This document shows positions 59,100 through 64,000 of a stretch of 64,000 bases of DNA, piece by piece (within the stretch, counting starts at the first letter, position 1; each line of letters opens with the position of its first letter). The position numbers and the translations under genes were made by a program. Location of the stretch: NCBI GenBank assembly GCA_029582155.1, contig CM055901.1, forward strand, positions 26,493,404 through 26,557,403, written 5' to 3'. Origin of the DNA: Panopea generosa. Lineage: Eukaryota; Mollusca; Bivalvia; Adapedonta; Hiatellidae. The notes under the pieces were generated by a model, which had not been told where the DNA came from, searched no databases, and saw only the letters and a list, made by a program, of their open reading frames with translations.

Positions 59100-60572
59100 T
59101 ATGTTATAATTTTATCTGTAAAAATGAATTACAGTTCAATCTAAATTAATGTAATTTTAATACAATCTATTACCGACTAAATATGTAACATACTTTATGA
59201 CAGAACGTTGATATAACACAGCATATTACAGTTTATAACTGCAGCACAATATAATATTACAGACCTTACTTCTAACATAGTCATTTACAAATCGTAATTA
59301 TAACACACTTATAGAACTATTTCACATTTATTCACCATAACTTGTAAATAAATATTAAACAGAACGTTATAACAACATAAACATTATTTTAATACAATCT
59401 ATAACATATTGTGATTATAACACATTCTATAACACATCGTTATTTTAACACAATATATAAAATATTATGATTTTAACATAATCTATAACATTTTGTGATT
59501 ACAACATAATTTCTTACATACCGTAATTATGACACAATCTATAATACATTGTGATCATAGCATAAGCTATAACGTATTGCGATTATAACACAATTGATAA
59601 CATACTGTAATTATAACAAAATCTATAGCATAACGTGATGATAACACAACCTATAACAGAATGTGATTATAATACAATCTAAAACATATTTTGATTATAA
59701 CCCAATATATAACAGAACGTGATTATAACACAATCTATAACATGATGTGATTATAACACAATCTATAACATGATGTGGTTACACAATATTTAACATATCA
59801 ATATTATAACACAATCCATAACAGACCGTTATTTTAACAGAACCTATAACAGAATGTGATTATAACACAATCCATAACAGAATATGGTTATAATACAATA
59901 TATAACATATTCACAATCTATAAATATATATTGTGATTATAACACAATTTATAACAATCCGTAAGTATAACACACAATACATTACTTTCTAACATTATAA
60001 CACAGTCTATCACATATTGATATTATAACCTATAACAGAACATGATTATAACACAATCTGACGCAGACTGATACAATAACGAAATTCAAAGCACGGTATG
60101 GCTATAACACAATATGTTATACAACGTAATTATAATGCAATCTGTGATATACCGTTATTATAACACAATCAACTATACACTGTAATTATATCTCAATCTG
60201 TTATACACCGTAATTATAATGCAATCTGTTATACGCCGTAATTATAACGCATTCTGTTATACACCGTAATTATAACACAATCTGCTATACACTGTAATTA
60301 TAACGCAATCTGTTATGCGCCGTAATTATAATGCAATCTGTTATACGCCGTAATTATAACACAATCTGCTATACACTGTAATTATAACGCAATCTGTTAT
60401 GCGCCGTAATTATAACGCAATCTGTTATACACCGTTAATATAACGCATTCTTTTATACACTGTAATTATAACACAGTCTGCTATACACTGTAATTATAAC
60501 GCAATGTGTTATGCGCCGTAATTATAACGCAGTCTGTTATACACCGTTAATATAACGCATTCTTTTATACAA
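59100..60572. repeat. 28-bp AT-rich minisatellite, left part
   Basis: Units of TTATAACGCAATCTGTTATA followed by CACCGTAA. They are highly diverged at the left (ATTATAACACAATCTATAAC) and regular near 60180-60570. The unit has internal dyad symmetry (TTATAAC...GTTATA). Confidence 0.9.
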
Positions 60573-61655
60573 CGTATTTATTAGTCCTTCGAAATTTATT
60601 TGATTTGTGCGTGATTTGACATTCTTTACACATGCATAAAAACAAGAAAAAATGAATGTTATCCTTATAATTCCAATCCTTATGATAATATTTGATTTGA
60701 GACTCCTCAAGTGAATGAAAAAAAAATAAAAAAAAATAACTATACACAAAGTGAACGCGTAAGAATACTTCACCTCTGTCCTGGTTGACATCAAATCCTC
60801 GAGATCTAATAAACAATAATATTGTAACGGCTAATGTTTCCATTATCAGATGAACTCTGCAGCATTAGTTGGTTTATTGTACAATGACAAAATATTTTGC
60901 GGTGAAAAAAATTAAACACCCGCCTTTTATCTCTCGATTTAGACAATTAAAAAATCAATAATTCCAGGAAATACTCACACAGTGTAGACGCTGACGTCAT
61001 TGTTTAGTTTTTATCTACACGCTTGTTTTTAAAAAAAATGTGTCAATATCAATATTTAATATAAATCTACGCTCATTGATGGAGAATCCGAATTTGGAAC
61101 GTTTTAAACGACTTTTACGTGCAAATTTGTGTATTTACATTGTTTCACGATCGTCAGCTTCTGAACTTAAACTACATGTATACATGTTGTTTTTTTCATT
61201 TTTCCGTAGAATAAATTGGTCTGTGGAAATTTTTGTCAACGACTAGTATTCACGTTCGATAAACCAGGGTTGTGTTCAATGGTATACAATACATCTCAAA
61301 TGTGAACATTTTATGACCTACTTCAATGTTTCTAAAAACAACTTCTGATGGTCTGATTGTGACGTCCGGTTAAATCGCTGAACCAAAGAAATCTATAAAA
61401 CAATAAACCGATGAAAACAGCTACGACTAGATCTAACATTTGTTTTTGTTGTATTTTATTATTAAAATAAGCGTGGAACCGTAGTGAACGTCATTTAAGT
61501 TCGTATATTGTTAAACCAACCATCAAAATGTCGATGCTTCTTTGTTTACGCGAGAAACGTAAAAGCAGTCCGGTTCCAGGGTTTATCGAAAAATAAAAGT
61601 ATTTAAAAAATTGAGGTTGTCCAATGAAAATGCTTTAAATACATATGTGATAATG
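60573..61655. other. 1.1-kb unique island inside the 28-bp array
   Basis: On the minus strand a CRE (TGACGTCA, 60992-60999), a TATA-like ATAAAAGG (about 60924-60931) and an ATG at 60843 are spaced like a promoter and start. The frame opens METLAVTILLFIRSRGFDVN with a hydrophobic beginning and could end at a GTGAAG donor. The inverted pair TTCGATAAACC (about 61255) and GGTTTATCGAA (about 61580) suggests a second element. No homology is recognised. Confidence 0.35.
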
Positions 61656-61945
61656 AGATTGGAATTATAACGCAATTTATTATATACCGTTATTATAACA
61701 CAGACTGTTATACACCATATTTATAACTCAACTGTTATACATCGTAATTATAACGCAATCTGTTATACACCATAATCATAACACAATCTGTTATACACGG
61801 TAATTATAACACAAACTGTTAAACACCGTAATAGTAACGCAATCTCCTATATACTCATATTATGCCGCAATCTACAACAGAGTCTAGTTATATCACACTC
61901 TATTAAAATTGTAATCATAACACAATCCAAAACAGCGTAATTAAT
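61656..61945. repeat. 28-bp AT-rich minisatellite, right part
   Basis: Same unit as 59100-60572 (GTAATTATAACGCAATCTGT and TATACACC), resuming after the island and decaying by about 61945. Confidence 0.88.
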
Positions 61946-63400
61946 AAACAATTAATCTCCCATCTTAGCTATTACGACATATGTTAATCAGCCATTATCT
62001 TAATTTAGCAAACACATTCACAAGGTTCATCGCCAATACATACGGAGGTCACACATAGACTTTACTTTATATTGTACATACAACATAACGTATTACAGAT
62101 AATATAACAGATAATGACAAGTACATTATATATTCATTTTTGAAGATCGTCACGTTACATAACTGTTATAAAGTAACAATTTTATAATTTATTACATGTC
62201 ATAACTATCAGTAAACCTAATTTTATTATATTGGGTTCCATTGATAATCGTATATTCGGCTGTAGTTTCATAATAGTATATTGGCAAAAATATAAGTCAA
62301 GAGAGATGGACTCATGGACTAATCATAGGACTAGTGTTAAAACGTTTCAGGCATTTGTGAACAAAAAATATACCGAGCGATTAGTCTCATGTATGGACCT
62401 CGTTTAGATAAAATGTTTTCAAAAGCTAAGAATAATGTTGGTAAGTCAATGTATGTGCAAATAAAATGTTGTTTTTAGGAGTATAGCATATGATGATTTT
62501 CTACGATTACTTCTAAATAAAGATCTACATTGTCTTGGCCCGACAGGCCTTACCTGATATAGCTATTAATCGGAATTTTTTATGTCTCTTCTTTTCTATT
62601 TCCCTCACAGGCACACACGCAATCCATATTTGTCACTCAAGATTGTTGTAAATTAATCTTTTTATAACGAAAGACTCGATTCGTGTCGTCAACAGATTTA
62701 CAGATGAAAAACAACAAAAGCACAGTGATTCTTTTCATCTGTCATTATGTCTTGTAGTAATTTGTAGTATGACATGTTCCCGGATATTTGACTTCTCTTT
62801 TTCATTTTGATATTGAAGTTTATTTAAGAGATTTTCCTCAAAATATCAGTATCAAGCGCAATTGATGTTTTTTCTTTAATTAGAGCGCATGCCTACACCA
62901 CGCGCCTTATGTAATACGTGACTATCGATCGTTGCCCTCAGTGCAGCGATTGCATATCCCGATATGTAACCACATGCATGCGCCAAGGATTAATACGCAA
63001 TAAAAACCCTACTAATTGCTATGCATGCCGTCGAGGTTTACATCTATGACAGTCAGTCAGCAACAATGACCACGCCCTTTTAAGAAAATGAGGATATTTA
63101 GAGAAGGTAAATAGTTTGCCTGATAATGGTGGAATTATTGATCAATAGATAATTACCAGCCATTATCGTCAAAGAAGAATGGACACTGGAAGACAGATTT
63201 ATGTAACGACGCGTCTGAAATGGAGTTCCGTTAATATACTTTCTTCTAGTTTGAATTATTGTGCATACTAACATAATATTTGTGCTGTTTAATTTGTATC
63301 TGTTGCTATCGCCTGATAACGTAACAAGAACAAGAGCATTTATTGCGACGAATGCGATCTGAAGAATTAGAATTCTTTTTGGATTTTTGAAGTTTATATA
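61946..63400. other. Unique region, no firm gene
   Basis: One minus-strand frame (63409-63098) begins MFNYINFKNPKRILILQIAF and continues VAINALVLVTLSG, a hydrophobic stretch like a signal peptide, followed by several RR pairs. It has no recognisable homology or splice evidence, so it is noted only. Confidence 0.35.
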
Positions 63401-63404
63401 GTTG

Positions 63405-63650
63405 AACATTATATTGTGACGATTAATATGGAAATACTAATTTAATGAGATTTTTGTGCCGTTTAATATGAAATTGGAATACTAATTTATTGAGATTTTT
63501 TTGTGCCGTTTAATATGAAATGGAAAAACTAATTTATTGAGATTTTTTTGTGACGTTTTAATATGAAAATACTAATTTATTGAGATATTTTTGTGACGTT
63601 TAATATAAAAATACTATTGTATTGAGATCGTTTGTGACGTTCAATTTGAA
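63405..63650. repeat. Short array of about 50-bp units
   Basis: Five imperfect copies carry ACTAATTTATTGAGATTTTT followed by GTGACGTTTAATATGAAA. Confidence 0.85.
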
Positions 63651-64000
63651 ATATTTACTAAATAAGCTTGTTGTTGAAGTTTATGACGAACACACTGGAA
63701 AATAATTAACTATCGGTCATAGATAAATGATACGCACATATTTGTCATACTCAAGACATCCAGGATAGGATGTCTGCATGTTGGGGTTATACTGGAAAGC
63801 ACGAGGAGGATTTAATTAAATAGAAATTAAATAAATGATACGTCGAATATTCTAGAATTGATCAATCATGTATGATTTTATTTTCTGCTATCGTTAAAGT
63901 GTATAAATTTGATAATATGATTTTTAAGGAATTAGTTTTTTTTATATATATTATAAGGATATCCTATTCGGAGCTTGATGTATTTGCGGACTTCTCATAT
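63651..64000. other. Terminal stretch, nothing seen
   Basis: AT-rich unique sequence to the window end. Confidence 0.4.

Overview
The window looks like AT-rich nuclear DNA of an animal, most likely a mollusc and perhaps a bivalve. Coding sequence sits in short exons with GT-AG borders. There are tRNA-derived SINEs with (CAAT)n or (CAA)n tails, a decayed non-LTR retrotransposon, mariner-like and foldback elements, and very many minisatellites. By eye, about 40% of the window is tandem repeat. The mollusc assignment is an inference from the SINE types; no species can be named.

Region 1 (about 1-8,740, + strand) holds the last four exons of a gene (721-821, 3383-3530, 4391-4443, 5902-6046). Their codon phases join exactly into one alpha-helical reading frame ending at TAG 6044-6046. 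I do not recognise the product. Its introns carry 42-bp and 40-bp minisatellites and an antisense SINE. The stop-codon segment is itself the first unit of a 50-bp tandem repeat and is followed by a long 49-bp minisatellite.

Region 2 (about 8,740-33,500) is mostly repeats. It contains two copies of a promoter plus first-exon cassette (11250-11590 and 14427-14757), each with E-box/CRE motifs, an ATG and a GTAAGT donor. A roughly 5-kb decayed LINE on the minus strand (about 17705-22745) has split an 18-bp minisatellite. An inverted block of the same minisatellite (about 23560-24900) lies beside it, with 0.3-kb direct repeats nearby. Arrays of 12, 40 and 22 bp, a foldback MITE and a 1.01-kb mariner-like element follow.

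Region 3 (33,501-53,077, + strand) is the main protein-coding feature: eight phase-compatible exons encoding 633 residues. The C-terminal part resembles the catalytic domain of cGMP-dependent protein kinase (AGC group). It keeps the VAIK Lys and alpha-C Glu, but HRD is HGS, KPEN is SPKK and DFG is GFG, so it is predicted to be a pseudokinase. The kinase hinge segment is also missing from the visible exons. The first-exon cassettes of Region 2 end in phase 0 and could splice to the phase-0 exon at 33501; that would make them alternative first exons, which is untested. One intron holds an 8.3-kb array of 30-bp units.

Region 4 (53,078-64,000) has no firm gene. It contains a duplicated CRE-bearing segment, a (CTN)n-rich tract, two more SINE copies, a 28-bp AT-rich array split by a 1.1-kb island with a promoter-like signal on the minus strand, and a short terminal array.
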